The notes under the pieces: generated by a model
Told to the model about the DNA's origin: nothing
Seen by the model: the letters and a program-made list of their open reading frames with translations, nothing else
Databases searched by the model: none
Part shown: positions 8,761 through 20,215 of the stretch, piece after piece
Layout of the letters: each line of letters begins with the position of its first letter
How positions within the stretch are numbered: position 1 is the first letter of the stretch
DNA from: Ascarosepion bandense
Taxonomy: Eukaryota > Mollusca > Cephalopoda > Sepiida > Sepiidae
Reading direction: 5' to 3'
Assembly: GCA_037127315.1 (NCBI GenBank)
Contig: JBBBDQ010001616.1
Span: 1,095,001 to 1,159,000 of the forward strand
Length of the DNA stretch: 64,000 bases
Position numbers and translations under genes: made by a program

Positions 8761-9935
8761 TTAACCTTTTTCTCACTCAACAATGTGTGCTTTCATTCCA
8801 GTAAGGGCAGTCTTTCTACCAAGGTATAATCCATAACTGTAACACGAGTTAGGAAGCAATTTGTCTCGTTTCTTTTGTGATTAGCTTGATTTAGGTGGTG
8901 AATCAGTTTTTTTCTCTCGGCGTACTTTTCTTATGAGAGTTATGCTAGATTCCTCAATATTTTTCGAATCTTGGCGTGCGCTTACGAATTTCTGACAGTC
9001 TTCCGCTATTTTTAGACAGTAAGGTTTCGCTCATCTTCCGTTTGATTTAGAACTAACTTTACGTCTAATTTCAACGCGGACGTAGTGAAATCTTCACTGG
9101 ATTTTCTTGTTAAATTCATGCATTTCCACCTCTTATAAAAGAGTGAAGATTTAGGACTAAAAAAGTTAATGGCTTCAATGAATGCCAATTCGCTTGTTTT
9201 ACGGGGAAAATGTAATTTACAAATTTGGTATACTCTGCGGTGCCAAGTTTTTTGAGAAGAAAGCGAACTTTCTTAGAGTCCGACCAATTTATGCAATCTG
9301 TCGCGTATAAATCCTCGAATCTTTTAAAATAAAAGGCAGAGATTATATCCTCGTCTGGAGTATATGTAAAAATTTATATTGTGTTATATCGTATTTTGTT
9401 AAAACGCATTTTCGTTTTTACTAATTTGTCCCCAGTTTGCCAGTTTAGTCATGTTTTTTTGCTCTTTTTGAGTTTGAATTAGAATTTCTTCGAGTTTTTG
9501 ATGACTTACTTGAATTTGTTTTTTGAAATTCAAGCCGTTCTTTTTCAGCTTGCTTTTGAAATTCAAGACGTTTTTTCACAGTTTGCTTTTGAATTTCAAC
9601 AGTTTTTTTTTCAAGTTGCTTTCTTGCCATTTAAGTTCCCGTTGGTTTTGCTGTACAAGTTCGAACTTAAGAAAATCAAGCATGGCGGATTTAAATTCAT
9701 CCTTGTTTATACGTGTCCTTTTTTAGGATTACCCAAATTCAAATTAAATACTTCGGAAACTTTTCTTTTCTTTGTTTCTAATTCTCTCAGAGAATCACGA
9801 GTGCTTTTTTTCTCGAAAAATATGCATTCCCGTAGTTTAGCGGCTTGCATTCAAGTTCAGTGTAAGTTACACTTTTTTTTTCGTTTGGTTTGCTTTTCTG
9901 GATTATCAAGAACTGTTGAGTACGACAAAGTGTGA
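8761..9935 (-). pseudogene. Gypsy gag region
   Basis: The minus strand gives gag-like blocks across several frames: DEDIISAFYFKRFEDLYATD, SDSKKVRFLLKKLGTAEYTK and TRKSSEDFTTSALKL in the capsid region. Upstream is a charged coiled-coil stretch (open frame 9445-9630) rich in repeats of KKRLEFQKQ. Several stops and frameshifts are present. The zinc-knuckle region before the protease is too decayed to recognise. No flanking LTR belonging to this element could be paired. Confidence 0.65.
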
Positions 9936-10136
9936 CGAAAAAATGTATTTTCGCTTAATGAGTACAATGTTGAACCAATATTGAAAATTTCCACGCAGTT
10001 CTTTTGGGGTTCTCAAAGGTCCTTAAGAATCCTGATCCTACGTCACAAAGTTATTATGGTCATTTGGGGCCAGAAATAAAGATACAAAGACTGAATAGTG
10101 TTTACAAATACAGTAGTACAAACAGATACTATCAAT

Positions 10137-10193
<57 letters not shown>

Positions 10194-11090
10194 CTACAAA
10201 ACAGAACTGCTACGTATATATAGTTATGAACAGTTCAATGTGTCATATGGGTATGTCACCATAAACATTTTTCCATCCGTTAATTTAATTTTTAAAAAAA
10301 AATTTTTTTTTGTATCATTTTATTTTTCTCTCCCACGTTTGTTATTTTTCATTCTTTTTAAATTCTTTTATTCTTTAGAAGAAATTTATATTTTTTCATT
10401 ATTATTTTTCATAATAAAAAAAATACTTTACTTGCTTAAGTGGAGATGTTTTATAAACGAGAGGGCCGACAAAAAGTCGGTCTGTGAAAAAATTGGTCTC
10501 TATGAAAAATAAAGCTATAGAAACCGGCGCAAGAAACCTCCAAAACTTAAAAAACATAAATTTATCGAAGCTACAAATGTAGTTAATGTGCCGGACACAT
10601 CAAATAAAACGACAGCTTGGGAATCGTTCTCTTGTTGAAAGTCCCTCACCAAATTGTAACGCGGAATTTAAAGATAAAAGTTATGAACATTTCACAAAAG
10701 AAGATAAGCTCTTGCAAGACCCCTAAGACATAGAGAAGTTCGAAATGAAAGTGGTGTCAGTCTACGTGATGAACTATCCTTTTGGCAAAATTTATCACTC
10801 TAAGAAAAAAAAAGTGTTCTGATTAGTGATGTCCCTAGATTTCAAAACAAAAAGAAAGTTATTTAACGGACTGTTTTCATTACTTCATTAGTTTTCATGT
10901 GGAACTTACTGCTGCCCACTGCCGATCATTGTGTCCACGTCTCCAGCCTAGAGCTGACAACGAAATACCACATCTTACCTACCGTATTATAAACTAGAGC
11001 AGTATACGAGGTCCCTTGTAATGCAGTAGGAAAGCCCCGAGCTATCTTTCTCAGTTATTATGGCCAAATACTAGGTGCCACCCTGACAAT
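9936..11090. other. Unassigned interval with (CT)n
   Basis: A (CT)n tract of about 50 bp lies at 10140-10190. T-rich low-complexity sequence fills 10290-10440. The rest is unique-looking AT-rich DNA without a domain-bearing frame. Confidence 0.5.
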
Positions 11091-11330
11091 CTGAACGGGT
11101 GGATGTAGCTTCGATATCATGCTCGATTGTCTTTCTTCTTCGTCATCAACCTCTTAACACTTTTGGGCAAAAATCGCCGGCCATTGTAACCGGCCAAAGA
11201 CCAACTTGTTGGAAGTACAGAGAGATTGGCAACCTCTTCTCTTTCGGTCCAGAAAGGAAGTTCTCTGAACTTCAGGCTGCAGACGACGAAATCCCATCTG
11301 ACCGGTACTGATAGTTAACTACGTCTGTCG
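11091..11330 (+). pseudogene. Possible decayed LINE ORF1 zinc-knuckle segment
   Basis: The frame at 11099-11311 contains TGQRPTCWKYREIGNLFS. This resembles the RPxCxxCGxxGH zinc knuckle of LINE ORF1 or gag proteins with key Cys and His lost. There is no neighbouring RT of matching orientation. This is weak, pattern-based evidence only. Confidence 0.3.
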
Positions 11331-11744
11331 GCGGCTCAAAGTGACGCGGACGACCGCCACAAATTGACGCCCCCTCCACCCCAAGTGCGAACAAAAAAAG
11401 AATGGCGTGTCGTTGATAGAGGTAAATAACCAGCGCTTAGAATTCTAATTCTGCAGGTGAAATACAGAAGAAAATTAAACGAATTTGGAAAAAAAAATTC
11501 AAAGTTGAAAAAGTTAAAAGTAGATTTCGAAGCTGAGCTGGTAAAAAAAAGAGATTGGGAATACCGGTTCCCTCGACCAATGTCCCGGCTTACCCATCAT
11601 CAAAAACAATTATGACCCATCTCCCAATGACTTTATCATTGACCCCTGCCCATTCCAAAATGGGCCGTCTGAAGAATAAACGCATTCATCGTCGTCTCCA
11701 GTTATTTACACACAAACAACAAACAGTTTCCACTCCGGAGAAAC
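11331..11744. other. Unassigned interval
   Basis: No recognised element. The short frame at 11555-11776 has no domain and runs into the SINE-T2 fragment. Confidence 0.45.
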
Positions 11745-11925
11745 ATATCAGTCAGTTAATTAAGCGCCATACGTGATACACGCTTGGGCGATCATATCTC
11801 GGAAGAGACATGACTGACTGGGCAGAAGATTATCCCGCAGTAGGTCACCATTGCTTTCTGCAGTAGACTGGTTGCCGATCAAGGCTATAGAACCCAATCT
11901 GTCCTGTTATTTAATAACCTGAACT
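11745..11925 (-). mobile_element. SINE-T2 fragment (3' part)
   Basis: Contains the GATCATATCTCGGAAGAGACATG hairpin remnant, CCCGCAGTAGGTCACC and TAGACTGGTTGCCGATCAAGG blocks of SINE-T2. Homology stops where the 42-bp minisatellite begins. Confidence 0.8.
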
Positions 11926-13170
11926 TAACTGAAGTTCCGCAGAATTTGTAATTTGAAAACCTGAACTAAACTGAAATTTCGTCGAGTTTGTAATTTGAAG
12001 ACTTGAACTCAACTGAAGTTCCACGGAGTTTGTAATTTAAAGACGTAAACACAACTGAAGTTAAGCGGAGTTTGAAATTTGATGACCTGAACTCACCTGA
12101 AGTTCAGCAGCGTTCGTAATTTGAAGACCTGAACTCAAATAGAGTTTCACGGAGTTTGTAATTTAAAGACCTGAACACAATAGAAGTTCCAGGGAGTTTG
12201 TAATTCGAAGAAATTAAATCAATTGAAGTTACACAGAGTTAGTAAGCCCTAGAAATGAATTCAATTGAAGTTCCACTGAGTTTGTGATTTGAATAGTTGA
12301 ACTCAATTGAAGTTCCTCAGCGTTTGTAATTTGAAGACTTGAACACAATTGTAGTCCCACGGAATTTGTAATTTGAAGATCTGAACTCAACTGAAGTTCC
12401 GCAGAGTTTGTGAATTGAAAACGTGAACACAAATGAAGTCAAGCGGAGGTTGTAATTTGAAGACCTGAACTCACCTGAAGTTCCGCAGCGTTTGTAATTT
12501 GAAAACCCGAAGTCAATTGAAGTTTCACGAAGTTTGTAATTTGAAGACTTGAACGCAACTGAAGTTCGACGGAGTTGATTTGAAGATTTGAACTTAAGTA
12601 AAGTACCATGGAGTTTGTGATTCGAAGACTTGAACTAAATTGAAGTTCCACAGCGTTTGTAATTTAAAGACTTAAGCACAATTGAAGTTTCACGGAATTT
12701 GTAATTTGATGATCTGAACTCAACTGAAGTTTCACTGAGTTTGTAATTTGAAGACCTAAACTCAATTGAAGTTCGACAGATTTTGTAATTTAAAGACATG
12801 AACTCAACTGAAGTTTCACGGAGTTTGTGATTTGTAGATCTAAACTCAACTGAAGTTCCGCAGAGGTTGTAATTTGAAAACGTGAACACAAATAAAGTAC
12901 CAGAGAGATTGTGATTTGAAGACCTGAACTCAACTGTAGTTCTGCAGCGTTTGTAATTTGAAGACCTGAACTCAATTGAAGTTCCATAGCGTTTGTAATT
13001 TGAAAATGTGAACTCAATTGAAGTTCCACGGAGTTTGTATTTTGAAGACCTAAACTCAACTGAAGTTACGCAGAATTTGTAGTTTAAAGACCTGAACTTA
13101 ATTGAAGTTTCACAGAGTTCGTGATTTGAAGACCTGAACTCAATTGAGGTTCCACGGAGTTTATAATTTG
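11926..13170. repeat. 42-bp minisatellite, about 29 units
   Basis: Units follow the consensus GAACTCAACTGAAGTTCCRC, then GGAGTTTGTAATTTGAAGACCT, 42 bp with a few short units. Because 42 is a multiple of three, stop-free frames up to 201 codons arise on the minus strand with 14-residue repeats in two different frames. That is a property of the period, not evidence for a protein. Units differ from each other at several sites, so the array is not freshly homogenised. Confidence 0.9.
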
Positions 13171-13288
13171 AAGAACTTAATTTTAGGCGGATTTGAATTG
13201 TAATTGTAGCCGAAATCGGACTTTTGGAATCAGAATTCAAATGAGATTTTTAATTTCGTAGATTGAATTAAGTAAAAAACAAAAAGGT

Positions 13289-14260
13289 CGAAAACAAAAA
13301 GGCACCTCTGGTTAAACTTATGTTAGGGCGCCGCTCCTATTTGACTACAAATGGACTGTTCCCATTGCTATATATAGCAATGGTGGATTCTCTACAAGGG
13401 AGTCGTCCAGAGTTACTAGACTGACGACTCGACGACACTGTCAGCTCTCTGCTTTCCGAGCAGAGAGCAGTAACCCAGTCGTGGTTCCGCCGAAGGGTAG
13501 AACCACGACTGGGGAAAAATAGACAACATGTTTTGGCCCGGCTATATGGCCGGGAATACCCACAATAAAATGACCATGTGTCACATCCAGCCTTGCGTGG
13601 GAAGGCTAGTAAATACAGTCGTAGAGAGTCACTAGACTGACGACTCTACGACACTGTCAGCTCTCTGCCTTCGGGCGGGGTGGGGCGCTCTCTGCTTCCG
13701 AGCAGAGAGCAATAACCCAGTCGTGGTTCCGCCGAAGGGTAGAACCACGACTGGGCAAAAATAGACAGACATATTTTTGGCCCGGCTATATGGCCGGGAA
13801 TACCCACAATAAAATGACCATGTGTCACATCCAGCCTTGCGTGGGAAGGCTAGTAAATACAGTCGTAGAGAGTCACTTGAGAGTCTCTAATGAGTTACTG
13901 AAGAGTCAGTGCGAGTCAGTGAAGAGTTAGTCACACTTCCGGTGGTGTACCGGAAGTAATCATGTATACACACGTCTTACGACGGATTGGACTCTTGTAT
14001 CTTTCTATTGTAAATATTACTAATCACTTCTGTACATACTAACCGTCTTTCCGCGGAATACAACTTATATTCTGATTCTGTTGTTGAGTTATTCGTTTAT
14101 ACTTGGCGACATAACAACTTAGAAAACAGAAATGATGATTTTTGAAGAAATAACTTTAAATTACTTAATTTCATAGATTGAATTAAGTAATTTAAAGTTA
14201 TTTCATCAAAATCATTATTTCTGTTTACTAAGTTTAACTAGAGGTGTCTTTTTGTTTTCG
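13289..14260. mobile_element. Foldback element split by a solo LTR
   Basis: The left arm begins at 13289 (CGAAAACAAAAAGGCACCTC), is cut at 13320, and resumes at 14122 (AAAACAGAAATGATGATTTT...AAATTACTTAATT). The right arm runs back from AATTAAGTAATTTAAAG to TAGAGGTGTCTTTTTGTTTTCG ending at 14260. Without the LTR the two arms of ~80 bp form one near-perfect hairpin with a ~9-nt loop. The loop motif TAGATTGAATTAAGTAA also occurs just left of the element at 13260. Confidence 0.85.
13321..14116 (+). mobile_element. Solo LTR (796 bp) with 5-bp target duplication
   Basis: Begins TGTTAGGGCGCC and ends GGCGACATAACA. It is flanked by ACTTA on both sides (13316-13320 and 14117-14121). An internal tandem duplication (13415-13630 and 13631-13876) repeats a block with three strong hairpins: CCCAGTCGTGGTTC with its mirror GAACCACGACTGGG, GCTCTCTGC with GCAGAGAGC, and CCCGGCTATATGGCCGGG. 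No retroelement internal region remains. Confidence 0.9.
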
Positions 14261-14795
14261 GTTGGAAGGCGAATTGTCCCTATGCAGAAGCTATCTTAAA
14301 AGTTCACTAGGAGTGCAACCTTTAAGCTAGCTTGTACTAAACATATGTACTAAACATAATCTAGAAAAGTCAAGCCAGGGATTCATTTTTTAATCCGCAT
14401 GTATAGATTCAAATAATCATACAGTCGGAATTCTGTTTTTTTTTTTTTGTTAATTGGCACAACTGAACGCAACTGGCTTCTAAACTTTGTTTCTCTTCTA
14501 AATGACATTATTCCTGATTTTACTGTTTAAAATGAAAACATATTTCAACGTGACAAAGTATCGTGGTTTTCAGTAGAGAGCTTCCATATAAAAAATTCTA
14601 TAAAACTGAGATTAAAACGGGCTAAACTAAACATTTTTTTTACCAAGATCACAGGTGTTGACCCTATTTGATAGCTACTGAAGAAAAAAAAAATAGTAAT
14701 ATAATTAATTTATTTTATTATAGTTTAACCATGGATTTTGTTATTACTATTGATATTTCAATTGCAGAAGTGTACACCTAGCTTCAATAAAACTG
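14261..14795. other. Unassigned interval
   Basis: AT-rich with poly-T and poly-A runs. No recognised repeat. Confidence 0.45.
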
Positions 14796-15190
14796 GGTCC
14801 CGCAGCAAAATGAAATTATTTCTGATACCTCACTGTTTGAACTGAGAGCGCATACCGAGTTTCAGCAAGATGGTGTGCCGTGTCAATTTGCTGGGAGATT
14901 CGGTTTCTAAATGAAAGTTTTCCCAAAGAAATAGGTCGTAAAAGGAGATGGCTCAATCCTAATGATCACCACATTTGAGTTGATTAAATTTCTTTTTTAG
15001 TCTAATGTTTATTCCACAAATTCATTCTTTTCAGACGACATGCGATCAAGGTTTGTGTAAGTAATGATGGTGAACATGTGTAAGAGGAAAAATATCTAAC
15101 TAAAATATTTTAAAATTTTTTTATATTTACTACTTTTAAAATTAGCATTTTTGCATGTAAAGAAACGTTGATATGAAATCTGAGTTAAGT
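14796..15190 (+). pseudogene. Decayed Tc1/mariner-class transposase C-terminal fragment
   Basis: The plus strand reads ELRAHTEFQQDGVPCQFAGR, matching the segment around the second catalytic Asp. A damaged equivalent of the WPPRSPDLTPLDFF block follows near 14950-14995. The downstream part (15018-15185, CGACATGCGATCAAGGTTTG) is shared with 18430-18605, so both loci carry the 3' end of one element family. Many stops. Confidence 0.55.
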
Positions 15191-15284
15191 ACTTGCTGCT
15201 GGGACGCGTTCCAGAAGCTGAGTAATGTATTAACACACAGGAAAACTTCACTAGAAACAAAGAAAAGAGTGCTAGATTGCTATG
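15191..15284 (+). pseudogene. LINE-B fragment, part 1 (interrupted)
   Basis: Encodes DAFQKLSNVLTHRKTSLETK and KKRVLDCYV, the connector after the RT palm of the RTE-like LINE-B. Cut at 15284 by LINE-A and resumed at 15761. Confidence 0.8.
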
Positions 15285-15760
15285 TTTTTTTTAAAAATCA
15301 TGTCACCCCAATCAAGGCATTCCACTGCCACTATAGCGCAGGGGGTTACACAGGGCGATAAACGAGTTAGGATGTACATAGGGGGAGAGTTGGAGAGAAT
15401 GGGAGGGTTAGTGTGTTAGGAGGTGTCTATTGACCCTACATTTAAACTCCTGGAGGTTATAGCCGTCGGGGAAGCAAGCATGCGGAAAGGAATTCCACAG
15501 GCGGGAAGTGCGAGAAAAGAAGCTGTTGGAGTAGAAATTGCGGTTACATTTCATCGGTTTCACTGTAAAAGGGTGGGACCTAGTTGCCAATCTAGTATCT
15601 CGTGCAAACTCACACCTAGGGGGCACCAGTGATTTAAGTTCATCAGAGCAGAAGCCATGAAAGTATTTATAGAAGAGGCACAGAGAAGCCACGTCACGCC
15701 GGTGGGAGAGTGACTGCAGGCGGTCAGCTAAGTCGGTATCAATCACATTACAGGTTCTTC
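15285..15760 (-). mobile_element. LINE-A 3' end inserted into LINE-B
   Basis: Open frame 15408-15746 (112 codons) spans the LINE-A C-terminal block: DLADRLQSLSHRRDVASLCL, ARDTRLATRSHPFTVKP and RLWNSFPHACFPDGYNLQEF. The A-tail reads as a T-run at 15285. Insertion interrupts LINE-B exactly between GATTGCTATG and TCAGGTCTTCAATACGG, which are adjacent in other LINE-B copies. This fixes the order: LINE-A moved after LINE-B. Confidence 0.9.
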
Positions 15761-16280
15761 GCTGTCAGGTCTTCAATACGGTGGTGAATGCTGGACAATA
15801 TCATCTTAAATGAGGACAAAACTTGAAGCAGCTAAAATGTGGTTCTACAGTAGGATGCTGCGAATATCGTGGAAGCAATAATGAGGTGTTGGAAAGAATG
15901 GCAACAAAAAGGAAATTAATACTGAGCATCAGGAAGAGACAATTGAAGTTCCTGGGACATGCAATAAGGAAGGAGAGCTTGCAGAACCTGATACTGAGTG
16001 GCCAGATAGAAGGAAAAAGAGACAGAGGAAGGCAGCGGATAACATATTTGCAGGGACTGATCAAGTGGATGACGGAACGGGGGTTGCGAGGTGTAACAGG
16101 AGCAAACATATTAAGAGCCACAAGGGATAGGGAGACGTGGAAAACCGTGATTGCCTGCGTCCTGAAGGTACATGGCACATAGAAGAAGACTTGCTGCTGA
16201 CCTTGTCCGATCTTCAAGGTGGGGTCAGAGTATACTGTTCTTCTCTTTTTCTTCTTTTTTTAACTATTGTTCACACAATA
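15761..16280 (+). pseudogene. LINE-B fragment, part 2 and 3' end
   Basis: The plus strand carries the C-terminal part of an RTE-like RT. Key blocks are EAAKMWFYSRMLRISWK, RKLILSIRKRQLKFLGHAIR and KRDRGRQRITYLQGL. The conserved end is GGAGACGTGG...GGCACATAGAAGAAGA. Sequence after the stop (CTTGTCCGATCTTC) is shared with 18839-18930. Frameshifts near 15800 and 15880 disable it. Confidence 0.85.
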
Positions 16281-16407
16281 CGACCTCTCAAACTATATGG
16301 TTACTTACTAAATGTGCATCAAGGAGAAGGAAGAAAGAAGAGGTGTGTATTATGAGGATATGTAGGATAGATATCGGTTGACACTAGTGTTGAAATGGTT
16401 AAGATTA

Positions 16408-16884
16408 TATACAAGGTGTCCATAAAGTTCGGGTGAAACTTTAAAAGATTTATAACGTTATCTGCATTTGCGAGAGAGATAATTTGTAAAAATGATTAGA
16501 AAGACGTAAATCTATATTTTTTAAGACTTCTATAAAGTTTCTATACGTCTTCCATCATTAGCAATACAAAGGGTAATACGCTTTTGCAGTTAACGGAAAA
16601 CATTTGCCAACTAATTTTCAGTAATGCCTGAAATTGCATTAGTTATTTTAGCTTTCAAATCTTCTTAGCTTTGGTTGCATACACAATTGATTTCACATAA
16701 AAAATCTAATGGAGTGAAATCTGGCAAACGTGGAGGCCAAGAAAATTGTCCATCACTTCCGATCCATCTGTTAAAAAATTCCTGATTTAGAAACTGTCTA
16801 ACACGCAGAGAAAAGTGACAAGGAGCACCATCTTTCAAGTTTAATTGTTCAAGTTCATTTTTTACAGATTGTTTCTATCACAAA
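16408..16884 (-). mobile_element. Tc1/mariner-class element, 3' portion
   Basis: The end at 16408 is ACAAGGTGTCCATAAAGTTCGGGTG, a type of terminus also seen at 26831 and 18356. Read on the minus strand it encodes WPPRLPDFTPLDF (third catalytic Asp region), then ITENQLANVFR, LQKRITLCIAND and a decayed C-terminus. The matching opposite end may be 18290-18356 (TTTTGGACACCCTGTATAT), with LINE-A and a mariner nested between. Confidence 0.65.
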
Positions 16885-17460
16885 TACATTTTTTATAATC
16901 ATATCGCCGCAAGCAAGGCATTTTACTGCCACTGTTGTGCAGGAGGTTACATAGGAGGAACGTTATGAGAAAGAGTGACAGGCTACAGGGGGTGTCAGGA
17001 AGTGGGTAAAAGAAGGATGAGAATACTGATAAGCGTGGAGTGGACGGAGAAAGAAACATGAGAGAGAGAGGGGATGCAGGTTAGTGAGGTAGGAGATGAC
17101 TATTGACTTTACATTTGAATTCTTGGAGATTGTAACTGTCAGGAAAGCAAGTAAACGAAAGGGAATTCCACAGTCGAGAAGTGCGAGAAAAGAAGCTGAT
17201 GGAGTAGAATTTGTGTTTAAATTTTATTGGTTTCACAGTAGAAGAGTGGGACGTAATCTTGTGGTTCGAGTAAATTCATATATAGGGGGCACCAGGGAGC
17301 AGAAGCCGTGAACGTATTTGTAGAAGAGACCCAGGGAAGCCAAATTGTGAGAAAGTGAGTGTCCAAGCTGCGAAGTCGGGATCGATCACATTACAGATTC
17401 TCTGTTAGATTTTGTCAAGGACCCCGAGGTGGATAACAGAAGCACCCGACCAGATATCAA
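16885..17460 (-). mobile_element. LINE-A 3' end
   Basis: Tail at 16893-16960 (ATCATATCGCCGCAAGCAAGG), 3' UTR, then a decayed C-terminal block extending to CGACCAGATAT at 17457, the same upstream boundary motif seen in other copies. Frames are broken by small deletions. Confidence 0.85.
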
Positions 17461-17478
17461 CCTCTCAATAAAGTTATC

Positions 17479-18180
17479 AGGTCGGTGCAAAAGTTTTTGC
17501 CGATCTTGAAAATGAAAAACAGTGTGTTTTTGAAAATCTTTATTCATAACAATAACGACCTTTGCTCTCTATAACTTGATTCCATCTGCCGCAACATGAT
17601 CTTTTTGGGATGGAGTCCCGCTCTCGGTTACTAAACTGGTCTTCCTACTCAATTTACCAACGATCGCCGACGTTTAACGTTATGGTAGAGAATCCACTTC
17701 TCATCACCTGTGACAAGCCTACCCCAAAAATGGTGTCTGAAGGTGTCGTGAAAGCAAAGATTCGCAACAAGAAACACGTTGTCGCAGATTCTCTGGGGAC
17801 AGTTCGTGCGGAACCCATTTTCCTAATACTGAAATCTTCCCCATTCTTTTCAGTTGGCGTGACGCAGTTGCATGGGGCACATTAAATTGGTGCGCAAATT
17901 CTCTTGAGGTTACCGTAGAGCTTTGAGTAACAGCGGCATTCAACACATCTGAATCAAGATTTTTTGGGCGACCACCTCTAGCCTCATCTTTCAAGCTGAA
18001 ATTTCCTTTCCGAAAACGGGAAAACCACCACCTACAGCTTCTTTCTTTCGTTGCATCAATTCGATAAGCATCCTGAATAGATCGTGCTGCTGCATTTGCA
18101 TTGGAACCTCTGTGAAATTCATAGAGTAGATCATGCTTAATGTGTACTTTAGATGGAAAGAACATGCAAATATTACAGAA
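17479..18180 (-). pseudogene. Mariner transposase, internally broken
   Basis: The N-terminal frame 17719-18165 (148 codons) has the mariner HTH region: LLYEFHRGSNANAAARSIQD, WWFSRFRKGNFSLKDEARGG, RPKNLDSDVL and LKRMGKISVLGKWVPHELS. After a frame break the first catalytic Asp block reads VTGDEKWILYHNVKRR (about 17650-17705). Most of the catalytic core after it is deleted. The 3' end at 17479 (CAGGTCGGTGCAAAAGTTTT) resembles a mariner terminal repeat; the 5' terminal repeat was not found. Confidence 0.85.
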
Positions 18181-18229
18181 AAATATGAGTGAGGCTTTAA
18201 TAATCTGAAAGAAAGTTATAAATTAAACA

Positions 18230-18605
18230 TGGTGATATGTTTAAGTAATAACAATATGCATAAAATAAATTACAATGATTTAAAATGCCCCTTTTACAAA
18301 CCAGCTAATATAAATTTTTTAAAGTGCACACGGATTTTTTGGACACCCTGTATATCAGGAAGCACGCTCACAGAAGTCATCATAGAGGAATATTTTGAGA
18401 ATGAGGATGATTTGACATTTGGCATTTTTTTTTTTTTCAGGCGACCTACAATCAAGGTTTGCGTCAGTAATGACATTAAACACGCTGAAAATTAAAAAAA
18501 GATGAAGAATAAATGACTAAAATATGTATTAAACTCTTTATTTACTCGTATTAAAAATAGAATTTACCATTTACAAAACTCATGATATGAAATTTGAGCT
18601 GAGTA
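18230..18605. mobile_element. DNA-transposon end and related 3' segment
   Basis: Positions 18290-18356 end in AAAGTGCACACGGATTTTTTGG, then ACACCCTGTA, a terminus related to the left end at 16408. Positions 18430-18605 (CGACCTACAATCAAGGTTTGC) repeat the segment at 15025-15190. Confidence 0.55.
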
Positions 18606-18838
18606 CTTGCATTCACTTACACGCAAATACGCTTGGGAAAGGTATTAATCATTCTCTTCCTTCCAGTTACGGGTTAAATAACAGGATGGAGTGGGTTTTA
18701 TAGCCTTTGGTGGCAACCAGTCTACCGCAGAAAGCAATGGCAACCTACTGTGGGATAATCTTCTGCCCAATCAATCATGTCTCTTTCGAGACATGATCAC
18801 CCAAGCGTGTTTCACGTATGGCACTTAACTGAGTGACT
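18606..18838 (+). mobile_element. SINE-T2 without tRNA-like head
   Basis: Body from TTACACGCAAATACGCTTGGG through CAGTCTACCGCAGAAAGC to the GTCTCTTTCGAGACATGATC hairpin and the terminal ACTTAACTGAGTGAC. 5' truncated. Confidence 0.85.
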
Positions 18839-19100
18839 TAATGCTGACCTTATCCGGTCTTCGAGCCGGGATGAACGTGCATTCTTCTCTTTTTCTTCCA
18901 CATGTTTTACTATTGTTCAACTAATTCCTGGTCCTGGGCATGACGGTAAACAGCATTCGGCAGCAAGGCCTCTGATTGAGAGGTTGTGAAGAGCATGGTA
19001 CCATCTCTTAATTGTTGTTGTTACCAGGCCCACCCTGACACGGAGTGGTAGCGCCTGGTGGGGTCCCAGCTATGGGCAAATAGTTAACCCCCAAACTGGG
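18839..19100. repeat. LINE-B-associated 3' flank
   Basis: CTGACCTTATCCGGTCTTCGAG at 18845 matches the sequence after the LINE-B stop at 16190-16280. It continues into a GC-richer stretch (CACGGAGTGGTAGCGCCTGG) that I do not recognise. Confidence 0.45.
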
Positions 19101-19855
19101 GTCAAAACACTATGAAAGTAAAAAAAAAGACTATAATAAAAAAATATACATTTTTGAAGGAAAAATATTAACAAAAACACATTTTTGAAGAAAATAAAAT
19201 ATTGCCATTATACATTTTTGAAAGAAAAAATTATTACCAGCAATACATTTTTGAATACAAAACAAGACATCTTCAGTTTTCTAAAATAAAAAGAATAAAC
19301 ATTTTTCATCAAAATCTGACTAAATCAACCTTCTTGCTATAACCAAATATTAGAAAAATACCTTCAAACCCCATCTTTTTGACATTAAATGAACCAACAG
19401 AGATTGACATGCCGTTAAACAAAACTCAAACTATGAAAGTATAAAAATACACTTTTATAGAAATATATACATAAAACTAGACTATAGAAAAATATTAACT
19501 TTTGTAGAAAAAATATTACCAACAATACATTTTTGAAGGAAAAAATATTACCATAACACATCTTTGAAGGAAAAAACATTGGCATAACACATTTTTTTGA
19601 AGGAAAAAAAATTGGCATAACACATTTTTTTGAAGGAAAAAATATTCTCAGCAAAACTTTTTGAATAAAAAACTAGAAGTCATTTACAGTTTTCTAAAAT
19701 TAAAATGAATAAAAAGAAAAAAGTTTTTCATTACAATTGACTAAACCAACCTTCTCACTATTAAAAATGGCTTAAACCCCCCACCTTTTTGGCATTAGCT
19801 AACCCACAGAGGTTGATATGCCGTTAAACAAAACTCAAACTCACTTAATACCAAC
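19101..19855. repeat. Tandem duplication with inner ~34-bp minisatellite
   Basis: Two copies of a block lie in tandem, about 19103-19435 and 19422-19855. Each starts AACTATGAAAGTA and ends CATGCCGTTAAACAAAACTC or ATATGCCGTTAAACAAAACTC. Within each, a short tandem repeat of TACATTTTTGAAGGAAAAA with a ~34-bp spacing expands to different lengths. Confidence 0.75.
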
Positions 19856-20215
19856 AGCTACTCAACTTCTGGGGTTTCTGATTGAATCAGTCTTAAGGGC
19901 GTAGGAGAGGAGGACATTAATGAGGTTACGATTTCAGTTGAGAGGATATATCCTCTCAAGAAGTATGATCGACAGAGCAATTGTTCTGGTTAAAGAGCTG
20001 GAACTGAACTTTCTCTTTAACAATAAGTATAACTTGACGCTGGCATGGCTGATCCTACCTGTGAATGTCTGAACGGACCGGAACTAAGGAATTTAGCTCG
20101 TTTTGACAATTGCCATAGCAATAGCGATAGAGTATTGACAGGCTAGTAAATTTTGACAGCGAGCAAAGTAGTTGCATACTGAGAAGATTATTAATCCACC
20201 AGAAGGCTTCGTAAT
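19856..20215. other. Unassigned interval
   Basis: No recognised repeat or coding frame. Confidence 0.4.

Noticed and set aside
12635..13240. Repetitive protein gene of 201 codons
   Set aside because: The frame stays open only because the 42-bp period is a multiple of three; another frame is equally open and there is no sign of selection visible by eye.
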